DNA from: Streptomyces sp. Ru62
Lineage (GTDB): Bacteria; Actinomycetota; Actinomycetes; Streptomycetales; Streptomycetaceae
Direction: 5' to 3'
Length of the DNA: 64,000 bases
Assembly (NCBI RefSeq): GCF_002920615.1
Contig: NZ_PQSU01000003.1
Span: 124,001-188,000 of the forward strand
Numbering within the stretch: position 1 is the first letter of the stretch; every line of letters begins with the position of its first letter. A program made the position numbers and the translations under genes. Positions 35,527 through 47,062 of this stretch are shown piece by piece. Under the pieces are notes generated by a model, which worked only from the letters and a program-made list of their open reading frames with translations, searched no databases and was not told the origin of the DNA.

Positions 35527-38283
35527 ATGCAGATAACACGCCGCCGTCGGCAGGCCGAGAAGAAGTACTACGACCTGCTGGGCAGACGTGTCAGCCGCCG
35601 GGCCACGCTGGTCACGGCATGCATCACCACGGCCGCCCTGGCCACCGGCACCGCCGTCGCGGAAACCCGCCAGTTCGGCACCGAGCAGGTCGGTCAGGTC
35701 ACCGACAAGGGACAGGTCGTCTCCGCCGACCAGTACATCGCCCCGTACGGTGACCGCCTCGTCATCAACGACGGCAAGATCATGTCGTCGACTGTCAGCC
35801 CGGACGGCAGCCACCTTGCCGCCTCGGTCACCGACGGCGACGCCTCGCTGGTCGTCGTGGACCTCGCGACCGGGCAGATCAAGCAGCGCGTCGGCACCAA
35901 CGCCGCCGACGACCTGCGCATCAGCAGCAACGCCGTCGGCCAGGAAGGCCCGGTGTACTCGCCCGACGGCAAGCAGCTGTGGCTGGGCCAGCTCGACGGC
36001 TACACCAAGTTCACCGTGAACGAGGACGGCACCCTCGCCAACCCGGTGACCGTCAAGATCCCGGCCGACGGCAGCAAGCAGGCCCTGGCCGCCGCGGCCG
36101 TCTTCTCGGCCGACGGCTCCACCGTGTACGCCGCGGTCAACGGCCAGAACCGGGTGGTCGCGATCGACGCGGCGACCGGAACCGTCAAGCGGAGCTGGAC
36201 GGTGGGCAACGCCCCGCGCGGCATGGCCCGCGTCGGCGACAAGCTCTACGTCAGCAACGAGGGCGGCCGGCCCGCGAAGGCCGGCGAGTCCACGCTCAAC
36301 TCCTACGGCACCCAGGTGCCGGCCGACCCGAAGACCGGCGCCACCACCACCGGCACGGTCAGCGTCATCGACCTGGCCGACCCGTCCGCCGCCGTCGGCA
36401 CCATCGACGTCGGCCTGCACCCGACCGCGGTGTACGCCCAGCGCGGCGCGGTGTTCGTCACCAACACCGCCGACAACAACGTGTCGGTCATCGACACCGC
36501 CAAGGACAAGGTCGTCCAGACCATCGCCACCCAGCCGTGGCCGGAGGCCTCGGTCGGCTACGAGCCCGACGCGGTGACCCTCACCGACGACGGCCGGCTG
36601 CTGGTGACGCTCGGCCGTGCCAACGCCGTCGCCGTCTACCGCTACACCTCCCCGCAGGAGCCGGTCAGCTACGTCGGCCTCCTCCCGACGGACTACTTCC
36701 CCGCCGAGATCACCACCGTGGGCAAGAAGGTCGTCGTCTCCAACACCCGAGGCATCGACGCGCGCCGCCCCGCCGCGGCCGGCCACGGCACTCACGACAC
36801 GACCTCCAGCCTGACGCAGTTCACCCTGCCCAGCGACCGTGTCATCCGCTCCCAGACCGCCAAGGTCTTCCAGCAGAACGGCTGGACCGCCGACTCCGTG
36901 CGGCTGGCCAAGGGCCACGGCAACGGCAACCGCAAGGCGCAGCCGGTCCCGACGCGGATCGGCGACCCTTCGACGATCAAGCACGTCTTCCTGATCGTCA
37001 AGGAGAACCGCACCTACGACCAGGTCCTCGGTGACGTCCCCGAGGGCAACGGCGACCCGTCGCTGACGCAGTTCGGCGAGAACGTGACGCCGAACCAGCA
37101 CGCGCTGGCCGAGCAGTTCGGGCTGTACGACAACACCTACGACATCGGCACCAACTCGGCCGAGGGCCACAACTGGCTCATGCAGGCCGACAACCCCGAG
37201 TACACCGAGTCCTCGGCCGGCGAGTACAAGCGCAGCTACGACACCGAGGACGACGCCCTCGGCCACCAGAAGACCGGCTTCCTGTGGTCGGGCGCGCAGG
37301 CGGCCGGCAAGTCGGTGCGCAACTTCGGCGAGTTCCAGCAGTTCCTGACGAAGCCGTCGGGCGCCAGCTGGCAGAACCTGTACTGCGACGCCAAGAACAT
37401 GGACGCCACCGGTCAGGCCACCGCCTACCCGCTGAACTCCTCCTCGCCGATCCCGTCGCTCAACGACGTCTCGGTGCCCGGCTTCCCGAAGTTCGACACC
37501 AGCGTCCCGGACCTGTACCGGTACGAGATCTGGAAGCAGGACTTCGAGAAGAACGGCCCGGCGAACCTCAACATGTTCTGGCTCTCCAGCGACCACACCG
37601 GTGGTCCGGCGAGCCCGGCCGCCCAGGTCGCCGACAACGACCTCGCCACCGGCAAGATCATCGACAAGATCTCGCACAGCAAGTACTGGAAGGACTCGGC
37701 GATCTTCGTCGTCGAGGACGACTCCCAGGCCGGCCTGGACCATGTCGACGGCCACCGCGCCCCGGTCCAGATCATCAGCCCCTGGGCCCAGCACGGCACG
37801 GTCGACAGCCACTACTACTCGCAGATCACGATGATCCGCACCATCGAGCAGATCCTCGGGATCCACCCGATGAACCAGAAGGACAGCGCGGCCACCCCGA
37901 TGCGGGGCGCGTTCACCAAGCGCCCTGACTACACGCCGTTCACCGCCCTGCCCAACCGCACCTCACTGACGGACGGCGTGAAGACGCCGCCGTCCTGCGG
38001 CGTGGACACCCCCGCCGCACAGGACCCCAAGGCCGCGGCCGTGCCGTCGGCGAAGGTGCCGGCGGACAAGAAGTCCCTCGCCGCCGCCTGGGACGCCTGG
38101 AAGTCCAAGCAGCACCTGACCGGCCCCCACGCCATCCCCGACTACGCCAACCCGGCCCAGATGAACCACCTCACCTGGTACCAGACCCACAACTGGACGC
38201 GCCCGTACCCCGGCGAGAAGAAGATCTACGCCCCGAATGACGTGCCCGGCGCCTACATCCCGTCGGCGGAGAACGACGGCTGA
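35527..38283 (+). CDS. Tat-exported beta-propeller plus phosphoesterase (phospholipase C/acid phosphatase superfamily)
   Basis: 918 residues. The twin-arginine signal is RVSRRATLVTACITTAALA with cleavage near AVAE. Residues 60-440 form a YVTN-like seven-bladed propeller (VSVIDTAKDKVVQT, GTVSVIDLADPS). Residues 480-830 are a PF04185-type phosphoesterase: KHVFLIVKENRTYDQVLGD gives the first metal-ligand strand, GHNWLMQ and FWLSSDHTGG carry further ligands, and IFVVEDDSQAGLDHVDGHR the last. The enzyme should cleave phosphate esters outside the cell; no Pho box was seen. The ATG has AGGGA 7 nt upstream and lies 50 nt after the permease. A hairpin with a short U-tract follows. Confidence 0.93.
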   Translation: MQITRRRRQAEKKYYDLLGRRVSRRATLVTACITTAALATGTAVAETRQFGTEQVGQVTDKGQVVSADQYIAPYGDRLVINDGKIMSSTVSPDGSHLAASVTDGDASLVVVDLATGQIKQRVGTNAADDLRISSNAVGQEGPVYSPDGKQLWLGQLDGYTKFTVNEDGTLANPVTVKIPADGSKQALAAAAVFSADGSTVYAAVNGQNRVVAIDAATGTVKRSWTVGNAPRGMARVGDKLYVSNEGGRPAKAGESTLNSYGTQVPADPKTGATTTGTVSVIDLADPSAAVGTIDVGLHPTAVYAQRGAVFVTNTADNNVSVIDTAKDKVVQTIATQPWPEASVGYEPDAVTLTDDGRLLVTLGRANAVAVYRYTSPQEPVSYVGLLPTDYFPAEITTVGKKVVVSNTRGIDARRPAAAGHGTHDTTSSLTQFTLPSDRVIRSQTAKVFQQNGWTADSVRLAKGHGNGNRKAQPVPTRIGDPSTIKHVFLIVKENRTYDQVLGDVPEGNGDPSLTQFGENVTPNQHALAEQFGLYDNTYDIGTNSAEGHNWLMQADNPEYTESSAGEYKRSYDTEDDALGHQKTGFLWSGAQAAGKSVRNFGEFQQFLTKPSGASWQNLYCDAKNMDATGQATAYPLNSSSPIPSLNDVSVPGFPKFDTSVPDLYRYEIWKQDFEKNGPANLNMFWLSSDHTGGPASPAAQVADNDLATGKIIDKISHSKYWKDSAIFVVEDDSQAGLDHVDGHRAPVQIISPWAQHGTVDSHYYSQITMIRTIEQILGIHPMNQKDSAATPMRGAFTKRPDYTPFTALPNRTSLTDGVKTPPSCGVDTPAAQDPKAAAVPSAKVPADKKSLAAAWDAWKSKQHLTGPHAIPDYANPAQMNHLTWYQTHNWTRPYPGEKKIYAPNDVPGAYIPSAENDG

Positions 38284-38311
38284 CGGCCGGCACGCGCTGA
38301 TGTGAACCAGC

Positions 38312-38348
38312 GGGTCCCCTGGCAGAACGACCGTCTGCCGGGGGCCCT
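38312..38348. terminator. Hairpin with short U-tract between convergent genes
   Basis: GGGTCCCCTGGCAGA (38312-38326) pairs, with a few wobbles, with TCTGCCGGGGGCCC starting at 38334, followed by TTT. It serves the phosphoesterase gene and possibly the opposing NhaA gene. Confidence 0.7.
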
Positions 38349-38392
38349 TTGCGTACCAGAGGTCACTGACCGCACGACGCGGCTCGCTCGAC

Positions 38393-40240
38393 TCACACTG
38401 TGCTTGATGCTCTGCCGGCAAGAACTCGTTGCCGGGCCAGTTGGACGGCGGCGCTGAGAGCCTCGGAGTCGAAGGACCCGTCGTGGCGTCTCCCGTTGAC
38501 GAAGAACGTGGGCGTTCCCACAGCGCCGCTGAGATCCGCCGAGCTCACGTCCTCTTCTATCCGCCTCAGTCCCCGCCGGGCCTTCATGTGAGCGCGGAAC
38601 GCGTCGACGTCCAGCCCCAGCTGCGTCGCGTACCGGACCAGGTCCGCGGCAGTGAGCTGATCCTGGTGCGCCAGGAGCAGGTCGTGCATCTCCCAGAACC
38701 TGCCCTGGTCCGCCGCGGCCTCGGCGGCTTCTGCCGCCAACTGCGCGTGCGGGTGCACGTCGGGGAGCGGCAGGTGGCGCCAGACGTACCTCACGTCGTC
38801 GAGATCCGTCAGCATCTCGCGCAGAGCCGCTTCGGCCCGACCGCAGTGGGGACACTCGAAGTCCCCGTACTCGACGACGGTGATCTCGGCGTCGACCGGA
38901 CCGCGTATGCGGTCGCGTATGGCGTCCACCGGGGTAACCAGATCGGTGAGCGGGCGGGCCCGTCCCAGCAGCGCACGGGCACGGCGTCGCGGGGACATGA
39001 GCTTCAGGACCCCGGTGGTGATCCACCCGGACACCATGGCTCCGGCAAGGGTCGACAGAATGGCTGTCCGCGCGTACGCGAGGTCGTCCCCGGTGAATGC
39101 CTTGGAGGCGATGAGCAGCGACACGGTGAACGCCGCCCCCGACACGGCGCCCCCCACCGTCGCGGCGCCCCAGCCGACGTTGGGTCGCAGCCGGCCGCCG
39201 GACAGGGCCGTCACCAGGGACAGTGAACCGACCACCCCGACGATCTTGCCCACGAGATATCCGCAGACGATGCCCCAGGTGATGGGCGAAGCGAAAGCCG
39301 CGGAGACCGTCCTGACGCTGAGCGGCACCCCGGTGTTGGCGACCGCGAAGAGAGGGAGAACCGCACAGTTCACCCAGGGGGTGAACTTGCGTTGGAGATG
39401 GTCGTTCTGCGATATGGCGGCCACGAGACCGCGTACCGCCGTCTGCTGCATCTCCGCGGTCGGCTGCTCCCGGAAGTCCCGCACCAGGCCGGTGGCGCGT
39501 TCCAGATCGTCGCGTCCGGCCGGCGCGGTGATCACCAGCAGGCCCACCGTCAGACCGGTCACGACGGGATCGACTCCTGCCTTGAGGAGCGCGCACCACA
39601 TCACCAAGGAGACCGTGCAGCACACGACGCCGCTACGGAAGTTCGCCAGACGCATGCAGATGATGACCCCGGCGGCCGAAGACGCGATCAGGAAGGGGAC
39701 GACCCGGAAACCCCCGCCGTAGAACACGGCGATGACCACGAGTGCCACGACGTCGTCCATCACCGATATGGACAGCATGAAAGCGCGCAGCGAGGACGGC
39801 AGTCGAGCTCCGACCAGCGAGAGGATCGCCAGGGCGAAGGCGGTGTCGGTGGACATGGCGACACCCCAGCCGTGCACACTCGTCAGGCTGGCGTTGAAGG
39901 CGACGAAGACGAGCGCGGGCACCGCCATGCTGCCCACACCACCGATCGCGCAGAGGACCACCCATTTACGGTCCCGCAGTTCGCCCTTGTCGAGCTCACG
40001 GCGCGCGTCCAGCCCGACGAGGAAGAAGAACAGCGCCATGAAGCCGCTGTTGATCCACTCGCGCAGTGTCAACCCGAGCGAAAAGGGCCCGACGGTGACG
40101 GACAGCCGAGCGGACCAAGTGGCATCGTACGTGCCCAGGCTCGTGTTCGCCCAGACCAGCGCCGCCAGCACCGCCACGATGAGGAACGCCGTGCCGCCGT
40201 TTTCCGACCTGGTGAACGCGCGCCAGCGCTGCAGAGCCAT
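38393..40240 (-). CDS. nhaA: Na+/H+ antiporter NhaA fused to a DsbA-like thioredoxin domain
   Basis: 615 residues. Residues 1-420 are Nha[30 protein letters not shown] with the Asp of TM4, and [16 protein letters not shown] with the Asp pair that binds Na+ in TM5 of the E. coli protein. A charged linker ([15 protein letters not shown]) leads to a thioredoxin-fold domain, 448-610, with a CPHC redox centre (463-466) and a cis-Pro in GTPTFFVN. E. coli NhaA is 388 residues and lacks this tail; the fusion is known in actinobacteria. The tail follows an even-helix core, so its side of the membrane needs testing. ATG 40240 starts the first helix. It lies 127 nt after the SDR gene on the same strand. 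Confidence 0.93.
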   Translation of the reverse strand: MALQRWRAFTRSENGGTAFLIVAVLAALVWANTSLGTYDATWSARLSVTVGPFSLGLTLREWINSGFMALFFFLVGLDARRELDKGELRDRKWVVLCAIGGVGSMAVPALVFVAFNASLTSVHGWGVAMSTDTAFALAILSLVGARLPSSLRAFMLSISVMDDVVALVVIAVFYGGGFRVVPFLIASSAAGVIICMRLANFRSGVVCCTVSLVMWCALLKAGVDPVVTGLTVGLLVITAPAGRDDLERATGLVRDFREQPTAEMQQTAVRGLVAAISQNDHLQRKFTPWVNCAVLPLFAVANTGVPLSVRTVSAAFASPITWGIVCGYLVGKIVGVVGSLSLVTALSGGRLRPNVGWGAATVGGAVSGAAFTVSLLIASKAFTGDDLAYARTAILSTLAGAMVSGWITTGVLKLMSPRRRARALLGRARPLTDLVTPVDAIRDRIRGPVDAEITVVEYGDFECPHCGRAEAALREMLTDLDDVRYVWRHLPLPDVHPHAQLAAEAAEAAADQGRFWEMHDLLLAHQDQLTAADLVRYATQLGLDVDAFRAHMKARRGLRRIEEDVSSADLSGAVGTPTFFVNGRRHDGSFDSEALSAAVQLARQRVLAGRASSTV

Positions 40241-40367
40241 ATCCGATCCAATCGAGCAGTTGTTCACGCGCCGGGCAGAGCGCCACGCACACGGCCTTCC
40301 GCGTGACTGCCGCACGTGCCCGGCGTGTGGGACGCGGGACAGGACGTCATCGCCCGCCCGGGCCGGC

Positions 40368-41195
40368 TCAGTCGTCGTACGCGGTGGACAGGCTCAGCTC
40401 GCGCCAGGCGTCGAGCTCTCGCCTGACGAGTTCCAGCTTGGCCTGGACACGGTCGACGCTGTCCGCGCCGAGTTGCAGGCGCAGCGGCGGCTCCTCCGTC
40501 ACAGCCAGCGTCAGGACGGCTTGCGCCGCCTTGGCGGGGTCGCCGGGCTGTGAACCGCTGGCCGCCAGGAACGCGGGCCGGCCCGAGTGCACCGTCGCCT
40601 CGTAGGCGCCGAGCGGCTCGGCGGCCGTGACGCGGATGCTCGACTCGTCCAGGAAATCGGTGCGGAACGCGCCCGGCTCCACGACGTGGACGGTCACGCC
40701 GCTGCCCGCGAGTTCGGCGGCGAGGGACTCCGTGACGGCCTCCACCGCGAACTTCGTGGCGGCGTAGATGCCTGAACCGGGCAGTGCGGTGAAGCCGCCC
40801 ACCGAACTGATGTTGATGACACGGCCGGACCGCTGGTGGCGCATCACCGGGAGAACCTGCCGCGTGACGTTGAGGAGACCGAAGAAGTTCACGTCGAAGA
40901 GGTCGCGGGCCTCCTTGTCGCTGGTCTCCTCGACAGGGCCGAGCAGGCCGTAGCCCGCGTTGTTCACGAGCACGTCGATACGTCCGAAGCGCGCGACAGC
41001 CGCCTCCACCGCGGCGGCGGCCCTGCCCTCGTCCCGCACGTCGAGCGGGACCACGAGGACCTGGTCAGAGGGCAGGTCGGCCACGGCGTCCGGGGTGCGG
41101 ACAGCGGCCACGACCTGGTCGCCGGCGGCGGCAGCGGCCTCGACGATGGCGCGGCCCAGTCCACGGGAGGCGCCGGTGACAAACCAGACTGACAT
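40368..41195 (-). CDS. SDR family oxidoreductase
   Basis: 275 residues, classical [11 protein letters not shown] (about 7-14), NNAGYG, catalytic Ser in ISSVGGF, YAATK with Tyr and Lys, and the [13 protein letters not shown] loop. It belongs to the common group of oxidoreductases with an extended C-terminal helix ([18 protein letters not shown]). Substrate unknown. ATG 41195 has GGAGAC 7 nt upstream; a GTG one codon earlier is an alternative. It is divergent from an XRE regulator of the type that usually represses such a neighbour. Confidence 0.93.
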   Translation of the reverse strand: MSVWFVTGASRGLGRAIVEAAAAAGDQVVAAVRTPDAVADLPSDQVLVVPLDVRDEGRAAAAVEAAVARFGRIDVLVNNAGYGLLGPVEETSDKEARDLFDVNFFGLLNVTRQVLPVMRHQRSGRVINISSVGGFTALPGSGIYAATKFAVEAVTESLAAELAGSGVTVHVVEPGAFRTDFLDESSIRVTAAEPLGAYEATVHSGRPAFLAASGSQPGDPAKAAQAVLTLAVTEEPPLRLQLGADSVDRVQAKLELVRRELDAWRELSLSTAYDD

Positions 41196-41324
41196 CACTT
41201 GTCTCCTACACTCGCTTGCTCACGGAGCACGGTTGTGCAGTTCGAGGATGGTGACTGACTCGAGAGGCTTCCAGGGTGTGCCACGGCCTCCCTGACCGGG
41301 AATGCGACGTCTAGCCTGGACGGT

Positions 41325-42239
41325 ATGAAGGAGCGCAACGAGCTGGGGCAGTACCTCAAGGCCAGGCGCGCCCGGATCACCCCGGCGCAGGCGGGACTCA
41401 TGGAGGGCACCGGTTACCGGCGGGTTCCGGGACTGCGCCGTGAGGAGGTCGCCGCACTCGCCGGCCTCAGCGCCGACTACTACGCACGGCTGGAGCAGGG
41501 CCGGGAGCGACACCCCTCGCCCAGCGTGCTGAAGGCGCTGGCCAGAGTGCTGCAACTGAATCCCGACGCCCAGCGTTACCTCTTCGCGCTGGCCTCTCCA
41601 GATGCGGTCGGTGAGCCCGCCGGGCCGGCCGACCGGGAGCCCGGACCGAATCTGCTGGCCCTGCTGGACGACTGGAGCGCCCATCCGGCGATCGTCACGG
41701 ACCGCTGCATGAACGTGGTCGCGGCGAACGCGCTCGGTGCCGCCCTCTACGACAGTCACCCGAACCGGGACAACCTGGCCCGCCTGCTGTTCATCGATGA
41801 TGCCTCTCACACCTTCTTCCGTGACTGGGAGACGGTCGCAGCCTCCACCGTCGCCTCGCTGCGCGCCGCCGCCAGTCATCGCATCGGCGACCCCGAACTG
41901 AGGTCCCTCGTCGGCGAGCTCACGCTGCACAGCGCGGACTTCACCCGGCACTGGCGGCGGGCGGAGGTGCGCGAGAAGACATCGGGCACGCTGCTGCTGC
42001 GGCACCCGCAGGTCGGCGACCTCGACCTCGCCTACGAGACGCTGCGGCCCAGTGCGTCCCCGGACCTGCTGGTCAAGGTCTACCGGGCGCGGCCGGAGAC
42101 GAGCACCCGCGACCGGCTCGCCATCCTCGGCAGCCTCAGTGCCGCCCCCCGGCCCGCAGAGCGGTCCTCCGGTTCCGGCCGGTCCCGGTCCGGCGACGAG
42201 GAAAGGATCGCCGAACCGCCCTCCGGTCCGTTCGCCTGA
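41325..42239 (+). CDS. XRE-family regulator with MmyB-like ligand-binding domain
   Basis: 304 residues. The N-terminal helix-turn-helix spans about 8-80 (GLRREEVAALAGLSADYYARLEQG is split over helices 2-3, then SVLKALARVLQL). Residues 100-265 form the MmyB-like pocket: LLALLDDWSAHPAIVTDRCM, VVAANALGAALY, FFRDWE, and LAYETLRP near the end. Proteins of this type sense a small ligand, possibly a fatty acid, and control a divergent dehydrogenase. The last 40 residues are a disordered Ser/Arg tail. There is no ribosome site before the ATG, so the mRNA may be leaderless. It is divergent from the SDR gene, its probable target. Confidence 0.93.
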   Translation: MKERNELGQYLKARRARITPAQAGLMEGTGYRRVPGLRREEVAALAGLSADYYARLEQGRERHPSPSVLKALARVLQLNPDAQRYLFALASPDAVGEPAGPADREPGPNLLALLDDWSAHPAIVTDRCMNVVAANALGAALYDSHPNRDNLARLLFIDDASHTFFRDWETVAASTVASLRAAASHRIGDPELRSLVGELTLHSADFTRHWRRAEVREKTSGTLLLRHPQVGDLDLAYETLRPSASPDLLVKVYRARPETSTRDRLAILGSLSAAPRPAERSSGSGRSRSGDEERIAEPPSGPFA

Positions 42240-42300
42240 CCTGCGGCGGTTTCGTCCGCGGGCCGCTCTCCGCCGCTCGGCATGTCGGTCATGGCACGGC

Positions 42301-43278
42301 TCAGCTCGTTGAGGTGCCGTGCGACAGGAGCCTGCTGCCGTGCACGAGCTGGTCGAGTGGTTGCAGACGGTCGAGGGCGTCGTCGTCCAGGACCACGTCG
42401 ACGGCGGCGGCGTTCTGCTCCAGCCAGCGCACCCGCTTGGTGCCGGGGATCGGCACGATCGGCACGCCCAGCCGCTCGGACTGGGCGGAGACCCAGGCCA
42501 GGGCGACCTGCGCGGGCGCCAGGCCGCGCTCCGCGGCGATCTCGCGCACGGTGTCGGCGATGCGGAGGTTGGCCTGGTAGTCGCTGCCTCCGAACCGCGC
42601 GTTGCGCGCGCGGACGTCGTCCGCGCTGATGGCCTGGGGGTCGAACGTGCCGGTCAGGAATCCCCGGCCGAGGGGCGAGTACGGCACCAGACCGACGCCC
42701 AGTTCGGCCATGACCGGGGTCACCGCTTCGACGTCACGCGTCCACAGTGAGTACTCGCTCTGCACGGCGGTGATGGGGTGCACGGCGTGTGCCCGGCGCA
42801 ACAGGTCCGCGTCCACCTCGGACAGACCGAGGTGGCGCACCTTGCCGGCCTTCACGAGGTCGGCCATGGCGCCCACCGTCTCCTCGATCTCGGCGTTCTG
42901 CGGTGGCCGGTGCAGGTAGTACAGGTCGATGACGTCGATGCCCAGCCGGGTCAGGGAGGCCTCGGCGGAGCGTTTGACGTACGCCGCGTCTCCACGGAAC
43001 GTCCGTGCGTCGTCTCCGGAGCTGCGGTCGATGCCGAACTTCGTCGCAATCCGGACGTCGTCGCGACGCCCGGCGACACCGCGGCCGAGGAGAACCTCGT
43101 TGTGACCGCTGCCGTACTGGTCGGCGGTGTCGAAGAGGGTGATGCCCAGGTCGATCGCACGATGGATCGTGGAGATCGACTCGTCCCAGTCGGTCGGCCC
43201 GTAGTACTCGCTCATGCCCATGCAGCCGAGCCCCTGCGCCGACACCGTCATCGCACCGAGTGCCACTGATTTCATCAT
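42301..43278 (-). CDS. Aldo/keto reductase 1
   Basis: 325 residues, AKR TIM barrel close to the AKR11/13 type. The catalytic tetrad is visible: Asp and Tyr in LFDTADQYG, Lys in ATKFG, His in [22 protein letters not shown] near residue 280 is the NADPH-binding region. It should reduce aldehydes or ketones. ATG 43278 has GAGGAG 8 nt upstream. It is a paralog of reductase 2 at 44840 (shared [19 protein letters not shown] and YSPLGRGFL), which lies on the opposite strand past the MFS gene. Its stop is 61 nt from that of the convergent XRE gene. Confidence 0.94.
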   Translation of the reverse strand: MMKSVALGAMTVSAQGLGCMGMSEYYGPTDWDESISTIHRAIDLGITLFDTADQYGSGHNEVLLGRGVAGRRDDVRIATKFGIDRSSGDDARTFRGDAAYVKRSAEASLTRLGIDVIDLYYLHRPPQNAEIEETVGAMADLVKAGKVRHLGLSEVDADLLRRAHAVHPITAVQSEYSLWTRDVEAVTPVMAELGVGLVPYSPLGRGFLTGTFDPQAISADDVRARNARFGGSDYQANLRIADTVREIAAERGLAPAQVALAWVSAQSERLGVPIVPIPGTKRVRWLEQNAAAVDVVLDDDALDRLQPLDQLVHGSRLLSHGTSTS

Positions 43279-43610
43279 CGAGTTCTCTCCTCACCAGTGA
43301 GCGCCCCCCTGTGGGAACGGCTCCGCTCAAAAAAGGCCGGCCCGTGGCCTTCCCGCAGTGCCAGGTCTCCAGCTTCGCGGACCACGAGCCGGGACGCTGT
43401 CAGGCGTTCCGTACAGTGCGCGGTCGGGATGTCCCCACGCCCACGCCGGGGACGCCCGAGGCGGGCGGCGGATCGGCGGTGTTGATCCACGGTGTGCCGC
43501 ACCCAGGGAAACCTGCGTCCTGGTTGACGGGTCTCGACCGCAGCAGACTCCTCAGTGTCGGCAATGAGACGAGCGTCCGTTCTCACACATGACATCAAGG
43601 AGTCATCAGC
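43279..43610. other. Divergent promoter region between reductase 1 and the MFS gene
   Basis: 332 bp with no convincing gene. It contains an antisense hairpin with a T6 run (separate entry) and, next to the MFS gene, AAGGAG at 43597-43602. A minus-strand frame is open through much of it but shows no recognisable domain. Confidence 0.5.
43329..43352 (-). terminator. Minus-strand hairpin with T6 tail, no obvious gene upstream
   Basis: On the minus strand AAGGCC, 7-nt loop, GGCCTT is followed by further T residues to make TTTTTT. This is a canonical intrinsic terminator shape, rare in this GC-rich DNA. It lies between reductase 1 and the MFS gene, pointing into the reductase promoter. Confidence 0.45.
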
Positions 43611-44825
43611 GTGACACTCAACAAGGAACTCAGCACTACAGCTGGGACCCGGATGAATCGTGTCCTGACTCTGTTGTTCGCCGTGGCGGGTGGTGCCGCG
43701 GTCGGTAACCTCTACTACGCGCAGCCCCTTCTGGGGGACATCGCGGAGTCGCTGCACGTGAGTGAGGGCTCCACCGGGCTGCTGGTCACCGCGGTCCAGG
43801 TCGGGTACGCGCTCGGGATCGTGCTCCTGGTGCCCCTCGGTGATCGCCGGGACCGGCGCCGGCTCGTACCGTCCCTCATGGTCGCGTGCGCGGTCGCGCT
43901 CGCGGTCTGCGCGGTCGCGCCCGGACTCCCCGTGCTGACCGCGGCGTTCGTCGCCATGGGCCTGACGACCGTGTCCGGGCAGGTGCTGGTCGCGTTCGCG
44001 GGCGACCTGGCGGCCGATGCCGACAGGGGGCGCGTGGTGGGCGTCGTGGTCAGCGGTCTCGTGACCGGCATCCTGGTGGCCCGCGTCGTCAGCGGGCTGA
44101 TCGCGGAAGTGGCCGGATGGCGTGCCGTGTACGTCGTCGCCGCGTGTGTCATGGTGGTGCTGGCGGTGGTCCTGTACCGGATGACCCCCTCGCTGCCGGC
44201 CAGGACGACGATGCCGTACCGGCGGTTGCTGCGCTCCACGGCGTCCCTGCTCAAGGAGCCCGTGCTGCGTGTGGCGGTCGCTTTCGGATCGATCGGGTTC
44301 GCCACCTTCACCATGTTCTGGACCGCCCTCACCTTCCTGCTCAGCGGTCCTCCCCACGACTGGTCCACGGCCCGGATCGGCCTGCTCGGGGTCGTCGGGC
44401 TGGTGGGATCACTGGCGGCCCAGGGGTCCGGGCGCCTTCATGACCGGGGCTGGTCCGTGCCCGTGACCGGCTGGTCCTGGGTGCTGGCGATCGTGGCCTG
44501 GCTGTGCGGGATGCTCGGCGCGCACGGCTTCGCCTGGCTGATCGTCTCGATCCTGGCCCTGGACGTGGCCACCCAGTCGCGCAACATCCTGAACCAGGCA
44601 CGCGTCCTGGCGCTGTCGCCGGAAGCGCGCAGCCGCGTCAACACCGTGTACGTCTGCGGCAACTTCTGCGGTGGCGCGCTTGGTTCGACCGTCGCGACCG
44701 CGCTGTGGGCGGTCGGCGGCTGGAGCGCGATCTGCTGGGCGGGAGTCGGTCTGTCCACACTCGGCGCGCTCGTCTGGGCACGGACGCGCGCACTCATGGC
44801 AGCGGAAACAGCACAAGCAAACTGA
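43611..44825 (+). CDS. MFS transporter, drug/metabolite exporter type
   Basis: 404 residues, 12 predicted helices. The MFS motif A region is [19 protein letters not shown] between helices 2 and 3, and motif C-like Gly/Ala-rich helix 5 follows ([21 protein letters not shown]). Helix 1 carries [16 protein letters not shown], typical of the YbcL/AraJ-like exporter branch. Probable role is proton-driven export of a small molecule. GTG 43611 has AAGGAG 8 nt upstream. Reductase 2 follows 14 nt later and reductase 3 after that, so they should be one operon. Confidence 0.93.
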   Translation: MTLNKELSTTAGTRMNRVLTLLFAVAGGAAVGNLYYAQPLLGDIAESLHVSEGSTGLLVTAVQVGYALGIVLLVPLGDRRDRRRLVPSLMVACAVALAVCAVAPGLPVLTAAFVAMGLTTVSGQVLVAFAGDLAADADRGRVVGVVVSGLVTGILVARVVSGLIAEVAGWRAVYVVAACVMVVLAVVLYRMTPSLPARTTMPYRRLLRSTASLLKEPVLRVAVAFGSIGFATFTMFWTALTFLLSGPPHDWSTARIGLLGVVGLVGSLAAQGSGRLHDRGWSVPVTGWSWVLAIVAWLCGMLGAHGFAWLIVSILALDVATQSRNILNQARVLALSPEARSRVNTVYVCGNFCGGALGSTVATALWAVGGWSAICWAGVGLSTLGALVWARTRALMAAETAQAN

Positions 44826-44839
44826 AGTCGGGAGAAGAC

Positions 44840-45817
<978 letters not shown>

Positions 45818-45903
45818 ACCAGCGATCACAGCATCCACCGGGCACCAGCGATCACCAATCACTGGGCATCACTGAACATCGAACACCACTGAGAGAGCAT
45901 TCC

Positions 45904-46980
45904 ATGAGCACTGATTCCCTGTCCGACTACCGTCTCCTGGGGCGTTCGGGTCTTCGTGTCTCCCCCCTGTCCCTGGGCACCATGACCTTCGGTGACGACT
46001 GGGGCTGGGGCGCGGGGGCCGACGAGGCCCGCCGCATCTTCGACCTGTACGTCGACCGGGGCGGCAACTTCGTCGACACGTCCGTCAACTACACCGACGG
46101 CTCCGCGGAGCGCCTCCTCGGGCAATTCGTCAAGGACAAGCGGGACAAGGTCGTCATCGCTACGAAGTACACCATGGCCCGTGACCGGGGGAACCCGAAC
46201 TCGGGCGGCAACCACCGCCTGAACATGGTGCGGTCGCTGGAGACCAGCCTGCGCAACCTCGGCACCGACCACATCGATCTGTTCTACCTGCACGGCTGGG
46301 ACCACACGACCCCGCACGAGGAGGTGATGCGGGGCCTGGACGACCTGGTACGCAGCGGCAAGGTCAGCTACATCGGCATCTCCAACACCCCGGCCTGGCG
46401 GATCTCCGCCATGCAGACGCTCGCCGACCTGCGCGGCTGGACACCCCTGATCGCGCTGCAGATCGAGTACAGCCTCATCCAGCGGACCGTGGAGCACGAG
46501 CTGATCCCGATGGCACGCGAGCTGGGACTGGGCGTACTGCCCTGGTCCGCGCTCGGCGGCGGCCTGCTGACCGGCAAGTACAGCCGCGCCGACCTGGCCG
46601 GACAGGAAGAGCAGAACTCCGCGTCCGGCTCCCGCAAGGGAGTGATTGCCGCCTCCGGCAACCTCACCGAGCGCGGCGTGACCATCGCCGAGGCGGTCAA
46701 GGAGGTCGCCGCCCAGGTGGGCGCCAGCCCGGCCCAGGTCGCACTGGCCTGGACCCTGCTCAACCCGGCCGTCGTCTCCCCGGTCCTCGGCGCGCGCACC
46801 GAGGACCAACTGCGGGACAACCTCGGCGCCCTCGACGTCGTCCTCGACGAGGAACACATCGCACGCCTGGACGCCGTCAGCCGCCCCGACCCCGTCTTCC
46901 CGTACGGCTTCGTCTCCACCCCCATGGTCCAGGACCTCATCTTCGGCGGCGCCCGCGTCACCACCCGCCACCAGCCGTGA
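45904..46980 (+). CDS. Aldo/keto reductase 3
   Basis: 358 residues, a different AKR branch from reductases 1 and 2, nearer to the YajO/Tas-like group. Tetrad: Asp and Tyr in FVDTSVNYTDG, Lys in ATKYT, His in FYLHGWD. SPVLGARTEDQLRDNL is the cofactor region. ATG 45904 has GAGAGAG about 7 nt upstream. The 86-bp gap after reductase 2 contains ACCAGCGATCAC twice (45821 and 45844 region), a minor direct repeat. Probably the third gene of the MFS-reductase operon. Confidence 0.93.
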   Translation: MSTDSLSDYRLLGRSGLRVSPLSLGTMTFGDDWGWGAGADEARRIFDLYVDRGGNFVDTSVNYTDGSAERLLGQFVKDKRDKVVIATKYTMARDRGNPNSGGNHRLNMVRSLETSLRNLGTDHIDLFYLHGWDHTTPHEEVMRGLDDLVRSGKVSYIGISNTPAWRISAMQTLADLRGWTPLIALQIEYSLIQRTVEHELIPMARELGLGVLPWSALGGGLLTGKYSRADLAGQEEQNSASGSRKGVIAASGNLTERGVTIAEAVKEVAAQVGASPAQVALAWTLLNPAVVSPVLGARTEDQLRDNLGALDVVLDEEHIARLDAVSRPDPVFPYGFVSTPMVQDLIFGGARVTTRHQP

Positions 46981-47062
46981 ACCGGACACCCGCCCGCCGA
47001 CGCCGCCGCCACGGCACCCGGGTCCTTCCACACGACCACCCCGATTCCGACGAAAGGCAATC

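Noticed and set aside
43275..44357. Long minus-strand frame opposite the MFS gene
   Set aside because: Composition of a shadow frame (His/Arg/Gly/Gln-rich) and no ribosome site; the MFS protein is clear on the other strand.
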